DNA from: Betaproteobacteria bacterium
GTDB taxonomy: Bacteria; Pseudomonadota; Gammaproteobacteria; Burkholderiales; SG8-39
Direction: 5' to 3'
Length of the DNA: 53,399 nucleotides
NCBI GenBank assembly: GCA_947467435.1
Contig: CANIIA010000001.1
Span: 1 to 53,399, forward strand
Of this stretch, positions 1 through 7,969 are shown piece by piece; positions within the stretch are counted from its first letter, which is position 1, and each line of letters opens with the position of its first letter. The notes beneath the pieces are model-generated. The model did not search any database. It was not told where the DNA came from and worked only from the letters and a program-made list of their open reading frames with translations. Made by a program: the position numbers and the translations under genes.

Positions 1-168
1 AAACCCGCATTTGCTTGAGTCGATAACGGAATTTTACAACAACCCAAAGAAAAAACCCCAACCTAAACCCAGCTATCTACCCAGATTATGGTGCTTTGCA
101 GCAAACTTAGCCGGGCGTCGCGACAATCAAACTAAAAAAGCTTTCAATGGCTGTGCAAGCTCGCGGCC

Positions 169-174
169 TATAAT
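169..174 (+). promoter_or_regulatory. Possible -10 box for the first gene
   Basis: A perfect TATAAT hexamer lies about 85 bp before the start codon at 258. No good -35 box sits at 16-18 bp spacing; the nearest are weak TTTCAA/ATGGCT-like hexamers. The assignment rests on the -10 match and its position only. The rest of 1-257 contains no gene that I can support. Confidence 0.3.
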
Positions 175-209
175 TCAGTGTTTCTTGTTTACAAGTTTTC
201 ACACTCATA

Positions 210-239
210 CGTGGCCTAACGCGCATGCAGCAGGCCACG
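210..239 (+). other. Inverted repeat in the 5' leader
   Basis: Eight-base arms CGTGGCCT (210-217) and AGGCCACG (232-239) flank a 14-nt loop. The hairpin ends 18 nt before the start codon at 258, just before a G-rich ribosome binding site (about 246-252). It could affect translation of the following membrane protein. There is no T-tract, so it is not a typical terminator. Confidence 0.3.
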
Positions 240-257
240 CTTCAAGCGGGGGTTGCG

Positions 258-818
258 ATGGCATCGATCAGAATTGGCGAATGTATTTCGGCAGGCATTG
301 CTGGACTTAAAAAAGATCCACTCGCGCACATTGCCGCGACATTGATTGTGGGTACCGCAGGCAGCGTGAGCTTTGGCATTCTCAGCGGTCCGTTGATGGT
401 GGGTTACATGCGCATGATCGATAAAGCCGCCGACGGTGAGAAAGCGCAAATCGGGGAGGTGTTTAAAGGGTTTGATTACTTCATTCCTTCGCTGATCGCC
501 TTTTTGATTGGCACCACGTTGATGTCGATTGGCTACTTGCTCTGCGTGATTCCCGGACTGCTGCTGATGGCACTCACACCGATGGCACTGTACTTAATTG
601 CACAAGGCGAAACCGACGGCGTGAACGCAATTAAACGGGGCTGGGCCATGCTCAAACCCAATATTTTTGGCGCCTTCTTTTGTTTGATCGTACTTTCGCT
701 GGTGAGCTCACTTGGTATGGTGGCGTGTTTGATTGGTTATTTGGTGACCTTACCGATTGCGTTTATCGGCATGCATCACATGTCCAAGCAAATGGCCGAA
801 GGCGTGAGCACAACCTAA
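258..818 (+). CDS. Multi-pass membrane protein, BPSS1780-like
   Basis: This 186-residue hydrophobic protein is predicted to lie in the inner membrane with about four to five helices. I chose the ATG at 258 because a G-rich Shine-Dalgarno sequence precedes it by a few bases; the upstream start at 225 has none. A glycine-proline turn near residue 50 is followed by an 'RM' motif and a 'GF' amphipathic stretch, and a conserved 'QGE-D' loop lies mid-protein. The same pattern occurs in the protein at 10013-10582, so the two are paralogues. They resemble the BPSS1780 family of uncharacterised proteobacterial membrane proteins. The function is unknown. Confidence 0.75.
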   Translation: MASIRIGECISAGIAGLKKDPLAHIAATLIVGTAGSVSFGILSGPLMVGYMRMIDKAADGEKAQIGEVFKGFDYFIPSLIAFLIGTTLMSIGYLLCVIPGLLLMALTPMALYLIAQGETDGVNAIKRGWAMLKPNIFGAFFCLIVLSLVSSLGMVACLIGYLVTLPIAFIGMHHMSKQMAEGVSTT

Positions 819-870
819 ACCGACACCTTGCCGCAGAGGGGCTGGGATTTCCCACCCCTCGGTCATTTTG

Positions 871-1296
871 ATGAACGCCGCGCTGACGACACTTCACTCA
901 CCACTCCCACCCAGCGAACGCGCTTGGCGATTGGGGAGTGTTGCGTTTTGGCCCATTGCAAAATACGGTGCACCCGCACTGATCGGGTTGGGCAACGTGC
1001 CCTTATGTGCATTTCGGTACATCTCCGGAAAACCGTGTCCGTTTTGCGGCGGTACGCATGCATGTGCCGCGCTGTTTAATGGCGATTGGCTGGGTGCGTG
1101 GCAAGCCAATCCAGCAGCCGTGCCACTGTTGATGTTGATCTCTGCACACACACTCATTTGGATTGCCGAAGGGGTGCGTGGTCAATCATTTGCCGCACAT
1201 ACAACGATACATCGCGCGATGATTTGGGCGTGGGGTAGCGTCTTAAGTTTTATATTAGTGTCTTGGGTGTGGCGCTTATTGAATGGCGCTTATTAA
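871..1296 (+). CDS. DUF2752 family membrane protein
   Basis: This 141-residue protein carries the DUF2752 signature: a Cys-Pro-x-Cys-Gly motif at about residues 56-60, then a 'GD' and an 'NP' motif at about 71-81. The usual form of the first motif is close to CPGCGLTRA; here it reads CPFCGGTHA, so the Leu-Thr-Arg part is changed. Two or three hydrophobic segments follow, consistent with an inner-membrane protein. DUF2752 has no established function. It lies 52 bp after the BPSS1780-like gene on the same strand, so the two may be co-transcribed. The ATG at 871 is preferred to the adjoining TTG at 868. The stop codon lies inside a 14-bp tandem repeat. Confidence 0.8.
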   Translation: MNAALTTLHSPLPPSERAWRLGSVAFWPIAKYGAPALIGLGNVPLCAFRYISGKPCPFCGGTHACAALFNGDWLGAWQANPAAVPLLMLISAHTLIWIAEGVRGQSFAAHTTIHRAMIWAWGSVLSFILVSWVWRLLNGAY

Positions 1297-1320
1297 ATGG
1301 CGCTTATTGAATAGCGCTTA
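1271..1320. repeat. 14-bp tandem repeat over a stop codon
   Basis: The unit GGCGCTTATTGAAT occurs at 1271-1284, 1285-1298 (one G-to-A change) and 1299-1312, with a partial fourth copy from 1313. The first unit encodes the last residues of the DUF2752 protein and the second contains its TAA stop. Because 14 is not a multiple of three, each copy is read in a different frame, so copy-number change would alter the C-terminus. The array probably arose by replication slippage. Confidence 0.85.
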
Positions 1321-1401
1321 ACGCATAATCATTGCGTTTGGCACGTTCAGTTGCCGTGGTTGGTTTAAAGATCCGCAGACGAACGTAAAACAACGCGTAC
1401 A

Positions 1402-1431
1402 AAAAAGGGGACCCATGGGTCCCCTTTTTTT
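1402..1431. terminator. Bidirectional intrinsic terminator
   Basis: A perfect stem GGGGACCC/GGGTCCCC (1407-1424) with a two-base loop is flanked by A6 on the left and T7 on the right, so it can end transcripts from both sides. It sits between the convergent DUF2752 gene (ends 1296) and the LprI-fusion gene (ends 1475). Confidence 0.88.
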
Positions 1432-1474
1432 ACGCACACACCATTTGCGGCGTGTGCTATTCAAATCAATGCGT

Positions 1475-2242
1475 TTACTTGGCGCTGCGTTTGGCCGATA
1501 CAAAAGCCCAAATCAACGCACCCCACCAGCCGATCACTGTCCAAGACAGAAATATATTAATCAACAAAATCGGAATACGTTTTTCACTGCCACGCATAAA
1601 CGCAATGATGGTTGGCAAGAAAGAAATCACGAACGAAACCACCAACAACACTAAGCAAAGAATCACCACCAACACAATCGTGCCAGTCGATGCGTCATCT
1701 GAGACAACAGGCGCACCAGGAATGTGTTCTAGCATGCGACCCGCTAAACCTAATGCACCGCTCGCCTCTTCATGCATCACTGGTGGCGCTTCTACCACTG
1801 GCGCGGGTGGCGCTTCGGGGGCCGCAGCCGCAGGCGCTTCGGCAGGCGCGGCAGCAGGTGCCGCCTCCGGTGCAGCCGGCGCTGCCGCGGGGGCCGCAGC
1901 CGCAGGGGGTGCGATACCAAAACCCAGGGCCATCAAACGGGTTTGATACGCCTGCATCATGCAAGGCTCATTCGTACAGGCACGCGCTTCCTTGAGCCAT
2001 TGCATCTGTTCTTGCTTGAGCGCTTCAGCATTGGGCGATTCACGACGTGCCTTACCGTAGGCCGCGGCCATTTGCTCATCAAGCGTCGACAACAAAGGCG
2101 AGGCACAGATCATTTTTTCTGAAGGGTGCGAGGCCTTTGCGCAATCAAAGCTAGCTGCTTGGGCTGTGCCCAATCCCAACAGCGCAATCGTTAAAACGAC
2201 AGCGCGCAAAATTTCCGACCGAAGTCCTAGCATCCGATTCAT
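1475..2242 (-). CDS. LprI-like domain fused to superinfection-immunity-like membrane domain
   Basis: This 255-residue protein starts at the ATG at 2242, which has a GGGAGA ribosome binding site five bases upstream. Residues 1-30 form a signal peptide ending in AQA. Residues 31-107 resemble the LprI/DUF1311 family, some members of which inhibit lysozyme, and contain four cysteines (about 34, 46, 89, 94). Residues 111-155 are a linker made almost entirely of Ala, Pro and Glu. Residues 187-250 contain two hydrophobic helices around a short basic loop and a 'SWTxIGWxxALIWA' motif typical of the superinfection immunity family (Imm_superinfect). The layout implies a periplasmic LprI domain anchored to the inner membrane. 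Domain names are from recognised motifs; the role is unproven. Confidence 0.82.
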   Translation of the reverse strand: MNRMLGLRSEILRAVVLTIALLGLGTAQAASFDCAKASHPSEKMICASPLLSTLDEQMAAAYGKARRESPNAEALKQEQMQWLKEARACTNEPCMMQAYQTRLMALGFGIAPPAAAAPAAAPAAPEAAPAAAPAEAPAAAAPEAPPAPVVEAPPVMHEEASGALGLAGRMLEHIPGAPVVSDDASTGTIVLVVILCLVLLVVSFVISFLPTIIAFMRGSEKRIPILLINIFLSWTVIGWWGALIWAFVSAKRSAK

Positions 2243-2445
2243 TTTTATCTCCCTTAAAAACGACGTACGACTCACACAACAAACCGATGTTGTCTCTTAA
2301 GCACCCCAGCGTTTTGGCAGCCAAGGCAGCTTCTGCGCTGATTCTAACAAACCATGACAAAGACCTCGCCCCACAGCTGGCATAGGGCTTGCTGAATCCG
2401 CTTGTCAGTCTGGCCAGTACGCCAGCCAATCAATGGAGAGACATC

Positions 2446-2577
2446 ATGGAAAAACATAACTTAGCCGTCTGGTTTGGCCAGTTGTATGCCTATTCGGAAC
2501 AGCTTTTCCCAAAAATCATGCTCTACAGCTGCGTGGTTCTGATGATTTCGGCGATTTTCGCCAAAGTCGGCGCTTGA
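2446..2577 (+). CDS. Small membrane protein, 43 residues
   Basis: The ATG at 2446 follows a clear GGAGAG ribosome binding site at about 2435-2440, which is the main evidence that it is translated. The product begins MEKHNLAVWFGQLYAYSEQL and has one hydrophobic helix at about residues 23-40, so it is probably a single-pass inner-membrane peptide. I do not recognise the family. The gene diverges from the LprI-fusion gene, and a strong hairpin follows at 2653. Confidence 0.6.
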   Translation: MEKHNLAVWFGQLYAYSEQLFPKIMLYSCVVLMISAIFAKVGA

Positions 2578-2652
2578 TGGACAACAGTCACGCAACTTAA
2601 AGGGCAACACCGATTGGGCTAAACCGACGAATGCGACAGGGATGCAAGCTTA

Positions 2653-2698
2653 GGCAAGTTGTTGCCATCCGTGGCAATCACTTGCCGCTGCGTTTTTT
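2653..2698 (+). terminator. Probable terminator after the 43-residue gene
   Basis: Nested arms GGCAAGT...ACTTGCC and TTGCCA...TGGCAA (2653-2686) form a long stem with one internal loop, and T6 follows at 2693-2698. The T-run is six bases from the stem, which is further than ideal. It would separate the small gene from the large repeat protein gene at 2779. Confidence 0.5.
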
Positions 2699-2778
2699 GA
2701 TCGCTCCCAACCCCACTTCAGCACAGCAACCCACTTTTCTTCTCTTATAAATCAACAGATCGAATCCAAGCGTCCACC

Positions 2779-5700
2779 ATGCCAATTAACGGCGTCAGCA
2801 ATAGCGGTAATTTAGCGGGGCTGAGTAACCCTGCGGGCGGCGCTCGCTCGGTGCGTATGGCTTTATCTGATCTTGCCGGTGGTCGAAGCGGCGTCGTGAT
2901 TGCCGATTCGCCTAGCAACGTCCTTGCTGCACTGGGTGACCTACAAGCGTACAGCGATCGCGTCGGTAGTCTCACCATTACAGGTGCGGTACCGAACTTA
3001 AATATCAGTCTGCGCCAACTCAACGCCAACACCGATATCCTGAGCAAACTCACCACCGGCGCCAAGGTCACCGTCACCGGCGTCCTTGCTGCGGCTGCAA
3101 ACACCGTCGCAAGCAACCCCAAGGTGACCAACTTAGTGGTGTTAGATACAGCAGAGAACATCTCGAAAAATCTCGGGCAGCTACAAAACGCCAGCAACAA
3201 ACTCAACAGCATCACGCAACTTGGTCAGCCACAACCGCTGATCTTGAGTGCCTCAAATGTGCAGGCCAACGTATCGGCGCTGAATAAAATTTCTGGCTTC
3301 GGTGTCCGCGTAGCGGATACGGGTGCAAATATTTCGAGCAACATCGCAGCGCTCAATGCACTCGGTAAACGCCTCGATGTCATTGGCTTTACGGACAAAA
3401 ATACAAGCATCTCATTGAGCTCGAGGGCGCTACTGAGCGACCCAACGTTTGCCAGAAAATTGCCTCAAACAGCTAACTTAACTGTCACCGCACCGATCGC
3501 AGATATCGCAAAAACGGTTGCTGATCCACGCGTTAAATCGATCAACGTAGTGGATAGCTTTTATAACATCACCACCAATTTGAATACGCTTGCAAAGTAT
3601 CGCAACAAAGTCACGATGGTGACGCAACAAGAAACGACGCGTAACACCAGCACCGCGAGCGAGGCGGCTTCCTACGCAAGTACTTATTTCTCGGCACAGC
3701 AAAAAGGCAAATTACCCTCCTTGAATATCAGCATCGCAGATAGCGCGAGCAATATCAAAACCAATATTCGAAACCTGATCCCACTCGGCAGTAGCTTACG
3801 TAGCATTACGCAAACCGACTCTACGCAAAGTATTATTGATTTAGCCGCTAGCAATGCCAGTGATTGCGCCGATGTGCTCAAAACGATTGTTGGCTTTACG
3901 ACGTCGATCACTGATACCACGACAGCTATTGGCACCAAACTAGATACCCTACAAGCACTTGGAAGTACGCTCAGTAGAATCACGCTTTCCGATCCAGACA
4001 CCACGTTGACGTTAAGCGCGCGGCAAGTGGTTCAAGATGCAGCGACGATTAAAAAAATTATTCCCGCCAAAGCGATCGCTATTACCGATACCGCGACAAA
4101 TATTGCGAGCAATTTAGATAAGCTGCGTCTGTCGGGAATCACCATCGAAAGCGTCACCGTCAGCGATCCAAGTACCCCGATGACTATCACGGCGCAGCAG
4201 TTAGAGGACAATAGCGCGATCCTTGATTTAATTGCCTCCCCTAAATTTTCGCTCATCGCTGCAGACTACAATCTCCTAGCAACTTATCAATCAGACTCCC
4301 GAATCGATAGTATCCAATCAATTAAAAATATCAGCATCACTGAAGCAGCTAATTTTATCGCTACCGATCCGCATGACTACAAATTTGATCCTGATAGCGC
4401 AAGCGCTAAATTTATTGTGGCCGATACATCCGAGAATATTCTCAACCAACTGGATGATCTGCGCAGATTAATCGCATGGCCTAGCGGGCATGATCGAATA
4501 GAACACTTACAAGCACTGACCGTTGCAGCACCAGACACAACTGTCGATTTTTCAGCAAGCATCGCCTTACAGTATCCAGACGTACTCGCAAAAATTCCGA
4601 CCGCGCAGCAACGTATTGTCGACACGGTTGCAAATCTCACTAACAATCAAACCGCATTGCTCAACTTAGTCAACAAACCCGCACTCATCGCCAGCGATAC
4701 CGCCACCAATTTGCAGTCCAATTTGCGTCAGCTGCAACCACTCAACGAGCGCATCACGCGCCTAGAACAAACCACGCAACCTGCAACAAACATGGTTTTT
4801 TCATTTGCCAGCATCAATGGCAATGAATCGTTACTCTCCAAAATTAATGGATTTACGGTGTCGATCAAAGACACCACGGCAAATCTGAATAACAACTTAG
4901 ATCGTTTAACAAGCATTGCGAGCGTATTGGATGACAAGCTCACCTTGATCTTGCCAACCAACCAAGTCACTGTGCCGCCAATTACGGCGGCACGTTACGT
5001 CGCCACAAGTAAAGCTGAACAGCGTTTAGCGATGCCCATTGCTAATATTGTTGATAGTGGCGCCAATATTTCTCGATACCTGGATCAATTGCAATCTGCA
5101 CAGACCAAAATTGGCAGCATCACTTTGATGGGAAACGCCAACGTCCTCAGCCTCACACCGCAACAGTTACGCGATAACACGGGCGTGCTCAGTAAGATTA
5201 GCGGGACATTTAAACTCGTCATTCAAGATGCGCTGATCTCTGATTTGCCTACGCTCACTGCAAACAGCCAAGTGTCCGGTATTTCGGTGCGCGACACTGC
5301 GAGCAATGTTGCCGCAAGTTTGCAAGCACTGAACGTGTTGGGAAATACGCTCACTGCGATCCGTCCGATGGATAGCGACACTGTGCTGAACTTATCGGCG
5401 TCTCAAGTCACGCAGTTTAGTCGCACGATCGACCTTGCCTCGCGCATTGACGCATCTGGCATTGACGGATTTCAAGTATCGGTAAAAGATTCCGCGGCTG
5501 CGATTACGCAAAATCTAGCTGGCCTGCGCAATCTTGGCGCGCGTTTAGTAAGCTTTGAGGCCATCGGTGGCAATACCGCACCCACCAAAATCAAGGCGGA
5601 TGATGCCCTGTTGTTTACACGCTCGATTGGCCTGGCCGTTGCAGTCGAAGACACCGCCGATAGCATCAGCAAAAACTTCGATGCACTCTCGCGCTTGGGT

Positions 5701-6108
5701 CAAACGTTAGGGCCACGCGTGACTAGCATTATCCAAACGCAACCGGCCGATCTTGTGTTAAACGCGCGTCAGCTACAAATGGATTTCAATGCGGCGTTGA
5801 TTGATCCGACAACGGGCATTCTTTCAAAACTGATCGTCAATAGCGCGATTGTTACTGACCCCATCACCAAAGTGACAACCCAGTACACCACCCCATATCG
5901 CATCGCGCTGCAAGACACCAGCGCCAATATTTCGCGCTATGTGGACGTCTTGCCTGAGGTAAACGCGCACCTCGCCTCGATCAAGCAACTTGGGTTCGCG
6001 ACCCCGCTCAATATTTCGCGCGAACAAGCCAAGGCTGCAGAACCTGCATTGTCTAAAATTATTTCGGCTTACAGCGTACAATCGCCTTATATTCCGGCAA
6101 CCTATTGA
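2779..6108 (+). CDS. Large repeat protein (1109 residues), probable surface or secreted protein
   Basis: The protein consists almost entirely of about 14-16 degenerate repeats of 55-75 residues. Each has a core like 'D-T-A-x-N-I-x-x-N-L-x-x-L', then 'L-x-S-I-T-x-x-D' and 'L-x-L-S-A-x-Q'. Similar repeats occur in large adhesin-like proteins of Alphaproteobacteria such as Bradyrhizobium, from memory and unchecked. It is rich in Asn, Thr, Ser, Asp and Ala, with a single cysteine and almost no tryptophan, as in many extracellular proteins. I see no Sec signal peptide, membrane helix, LPxTG motif or autotransporter barrel. Export by a type I system is therefore possible but unshown. The ribosome binding site is weak. 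A secreted 8-Cys protein begins 19 bp downstream. Confidence 0.8.
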   Translation: MPINGVSNSGNLAGLSNPAGGARSVRMALSDLAGGRSGVVIADSPSNVLAALGDLQAYSDRVGSLTITGAVPNLNISLRQLNANTDILSKLTTGAKVTVTGVLAAAANTVASNPKVTNLVVLDTAENISKNLGQLQNASNKLNSITQLGQPQPLILSASNVQANVSALNKISGFGVRVADTGANISSNIAALNALGKRLDVIGFTDKNTSISLSSRALLSDPTFARKLPQTANLTVTAPIADIAKTVADPRVKSINVVDSFYNITTNLNTLAKYRNKVTMVTQQETTRNTSTASEAASYASTYFSAQQKGKLPSLNISIADSASNIKTNIRNLIPLGSSLRSITQTDSTQSIIDLAASNASDCADVLKTIVGFTTSITDTTTAIGTKLDTLQALGSTLSRITLSDPDTTLTLSARQVVQDAATIKKIIPAKAIAITDTATNIASNLDKLRLSGITIESVTVSDPSTPMTITAQQLEDNSAILDLIASPKFSLIAADYNLLATYQSDSRIDSIQSIKNISITEAANFIATDPHDYKFDPDSASAKFIVADTSENILNQLDDLRRLIAWPSGHDRIEHLQALTVAAPDTTVDFSASIALQYPDVLAKIPTAQQRIVDTVANLTNNQTALLNLVNKPALIASDTATNLQSNLRQLQPLNERITRLEQTTQPATNMVFSFASINGNESLLSKINGFTVSIKDTTANLNNNLDRLTSIASVLDDKLTLILPTNQVTVPPITAARYVATSKAEQRLAMPIANIVDSGANISRYLDQLQSAQTKIGSITLMGNANVLSLTPQQLRDNTGVLSKISGTFKLVIQDALISDLPTLTANSQVSGISVRDTASNVAASLQALNVLGNTLTAIRPMDSDTVLNLSASQVTQFSRTIDLASRIDASGIDGFQVSVKDSAAAITQNLAGLRNLGARLVSFEAIGGNTAPTKIKADDALLFTRSIGLAVAVEDTADSISKNFDALSRLGQTLGPRVTSIIQTQPADLVLNARQLQMDFNAALIDPTTGILSKLIVNSAIVTDPITKVTTQYTTPYRIALQDTSANISRYVDVLPEVNAHLASIKQLGFATPLNISREQAKAAEPALSKIISAYSVQSPYIPATY

Positions 6109-6127
6109 TGGGTTGTAGCGAGCACTG

Positions 6128-6457
6128 ATGCGATTCTTTCTACTCGTTGCTTTTCTACAGATGATTTCTACGCCGCCACCTGCGCTGGCTGTAGACAAGT
6201 CCGCCATTGACATCACTTGCCGTGACAAAAGTGATTCTGTCCAGCGCGACAACTGCTGCGAGCAACAAAAAGCCTTAGGGCAGCGCTCGCATTGCATCGG
6301 CGCGATCCGCGGTCGCTTAACCTATTGCGATCAGATTCACGAGACCGACGCGCGGCTTCTGTGTTTTGCGCGGGTGACACACAAAGATAACTATTGCCCG
6401 CGCATTAAAAAACCGGAGATGCGCGCTGAGTGCGAAGGTTTTTTTAAGACCCCTTAG
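6128..6457 (+). CDS. Secreted eight-cysteine protein A
   Basis: This 109-residue protein has a Sec signal peptide (residues 1-21, cut after PALA) and a small mature domain with eight cysteines at 31, 43, 44, 56, 67, 79, 90 and 102. The spacing C-x11-CC-x11-C-x10-C-x11-C-x10-C-x11-C is identical in the paralogue at 11266-11586, as are 'RDNCC', 'YCDQ', 'NYCPRI' and 'RAEC'. An even number of cysteines in an exported protein suggests four disulfide bonds. I do not recognise the family. The gene starts 19 bp after the large repeat protein, so they are probably co-transcribed. The ribosome binding site is poor, which fits translational coupling. Confidence 0.78.
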   Translation: MRFFLLVAFLQMISTPPPALAVDKSAIDITCRDKSDSVQRDNCCEQQKALGQRSHCIGAIRGRLTYCDQIHETDARLLCFARVTHKDNYCPRIKKPEMRAECEGFFKTP

Positions 6458-6481
6458 CCTGCGTCGCGGCTGCTGTGCGGC

Positions 6482-7246
6482 TTATTTGGCCGACACCGAC
6501 CGCACCCAAAATTTTAGTTGGTAGTACGCGCGCCCCAAAGTTTCGCGGATCGCGGTATCGGTTTGGCCCAGTGCATTTGGGTGAGGGAAGAAATCCATCA
6601 AAGTGACCGATCGTGCATTCACCTTAAAGTCGACGGGATACGGATGCACTTGTAGCCCTGCGTTCTCAAAGATTTTTTTTGCACGTTGCATATGAAACGC
6701 CGACGTGACCAACAACACTTTAGGTTGCGCTTGCGGCAACACTTGTTTGACCGCTTGGGCTTCTTGCTCGGTATTTTGTACCTCAGCGGTGACACGAATA
6801 TTTTTTTCTGCAATTCCAATCTGTTGCGCCCAACGCTTTAAGACCACGCCTTCGGGTTGCGCATTGGCTAACCAAGGAAACACGCCTGCAGTAAAAATCA
6901 GTAGGGGGGCGCGCCCTGCTTGCATCAACTCTATACCGCCAAAAAATCGATCGGCATCTCCCCACTCGGATATCACTCCCTCTGCAGTTTGCACTGTTGT
7001 GAGCATGCCACTCAGCACCACCACCGCATCAGCTACGGGTGCTTGAGCGGCTGCGCTGCGAACCTGCCCAGCTTCGACAAACGCAAACAAGCGATCGCCA
7101 ACCAAGGGCAGACTGGCCACATACAAACCTAACAGCGCGATCCACATGAATCGACGACGCTTCTTGATGACGCCATACAATCCCAAAAGCAGCACCAGCA
7201 CTAATGGCGACACCAGCAAAGGGAGGAGCTTGTGCAAATAAATCAT
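6482..7246 (-). CDS. DUF218 (YdcF/ElyC-like) membrane protein
   Basis: This protein of about 254 residues has two N-terminal hydrophobic helices and a DUF218 domain. The domain shows 'DAVVVLSG' near residue 75, an 'LIFTAG' strand, and the 'LLVTSAFHMQRA' motif near residue 180 that is typical of YdcF, SanA and ElyC proteins. ElyC is linked to envelope and peptidoglycan precursor metabolism in E. coli; that is family knowledge. I chose the ATG at 7246 because helix 1 begins directly after it; an upstream start at 7306 would add 20 residues. It converges with the 8-Cys gene. Confidence 0.82.
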   Translation of the reverse strand: MIYLHKLLPLLVSPLVLVLLLGLYGVIKKRRRFMWIALLGLYVASLPLVGDRLFAFVEAGQVRSAAAQAPVADAVVVLSGMLTTVQTAEGVISEWGDADRFFGGIELMQAGRAPLLIFTAGVFPWLANAQPEGVVLKRWAQQIGIAEKNIRVTAEVQNTEQEAQAVKQVLPQAQPKVLLVTSAFHMQRAKKIFENAGLQVHPYPVDFKVNARSVTLMDFFPHPNALGQTDTAIRETLGRAYYQLKFWVRSVSAK

Positions 7247-7335
7247 CTCTAGCCTAAGGGTCGGCTGCTTCACAGCAGCAAGATGCAGCGTTACACTGAA
7301 AACCATTCATTGTACGCATCCTCCGGAGATGATCC

Positions 7336-7929
7336 ATGTTCTGTGCTCAATGCGGCGCCCAAAATTTATCCGAAGCCAAGTTTTGCGTTGGTTGTGGTCA
7401 GGCGGTTGGCATTGCAGCGACGCCGGTGGCCGCAACCACGCCGAATACGACAACCGCACAAACTCTCAGTAACGACTCTTCGCCAACGACACTCAATTAC
7501 GCAGGGTTTTGGATTCGCGTCGTTGCTGCGCTGATTGATTTTGTACCGTACGTCGTCGTGATGGGTGTATTGGCTGTGCCGTATTTTCTTGTGGTGGCGG
7601 CGTTTGAGGACAGTGATAGCGCAATACCGACGCTACTGATGGTGGTGTTATGTCTTGCCTTCGCAGTGTTTTGTGCGCTTTGGGAAGCTTTTTTTACTTC
7701 GTCCGCATGGCAAGGCACGCCTGGCAAAAAAATTCTAGGCTTGAAGGTGACCAACTTAGATGGCGAACGGATCAGCTTTGTACGCGCCTGCAGTCGCTAC
7801 TTTGCCAAAGCGTTTGTTTCTTCGCAGTGTCTCAACATTGGATTTTTGTTTGTGCCCTTTACGGCAAAAAAACAAGGTCTTCATGACATGATCTGCAGCA
7901 CGGTCGTGGTCAAAAGCAAAGACGAATAG
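7336..7929 (+). CDS. Zinc-ribbon RDD family membrane protein
   Basis: The protein has 197 residues. Residues 1-22 form a zinc ribbon with cysteines at 3, 6, 17 and 20. A low-complexity Ala/Thr linker follows to about residue 50. An RDD domain then fills the rest: an Arg in the first helix ('FWIRVVAALID'), a 'GTPGKKILGLKV' loop and a C-terminal pair of helices. RDD proteins are inner-membrane proteins of mostly unknown role. The start is supported by a GGAG ribosome binding site nine bases upstream. It is transcribed away from the DUF218 gene and toward the caspase-like operon. Confidence 0.85.
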   Translation: MFCAQCGAQNLSEAKFCVGCGQAVGIAATPVAATTPNTTTAQTLSNDSSPTTLNYAGFWIRVVAALIDFVPYVVVMGVLAVPYFLVVAAFEDSDSAIPTLLMVVLCLAFAVFCALWEAFFTSSAWQGTPGKKILGLKVTNLDGERISFVRACSRYFAKAFVSSQCLNIGFLFVPFTAKKQGLHDMICSTVVVKSKDE

Positions 7930-7969
7930 TGATTGAACCGTACGCTGTACGGGTGAGTAAAACGCGACG

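Noticed and set aside
1452..1995. Plus-strand reading frames opposite the Ala/Pro linker of the LprI fusion
   Set aside because: They are long only because the GC-rich linker lacks stop codons on the other strand. There is no ribosome binding site and the composition is biased Gly/Ala.
3478..5672. Several 66-106 codon frames opposite the large repeat protein
   Set aside because: They recur with the repeat period and have no ribosome binding sites, so they are shadows of the repeat gene.
7938..7952. Perfect hairpin CCGTAC-GCT-GTACGG between the RDD and caspase-like genes
   Set aside because: It lies between convergent genes as a terminator would, but there is no T-run on either side, so I could not assign it.
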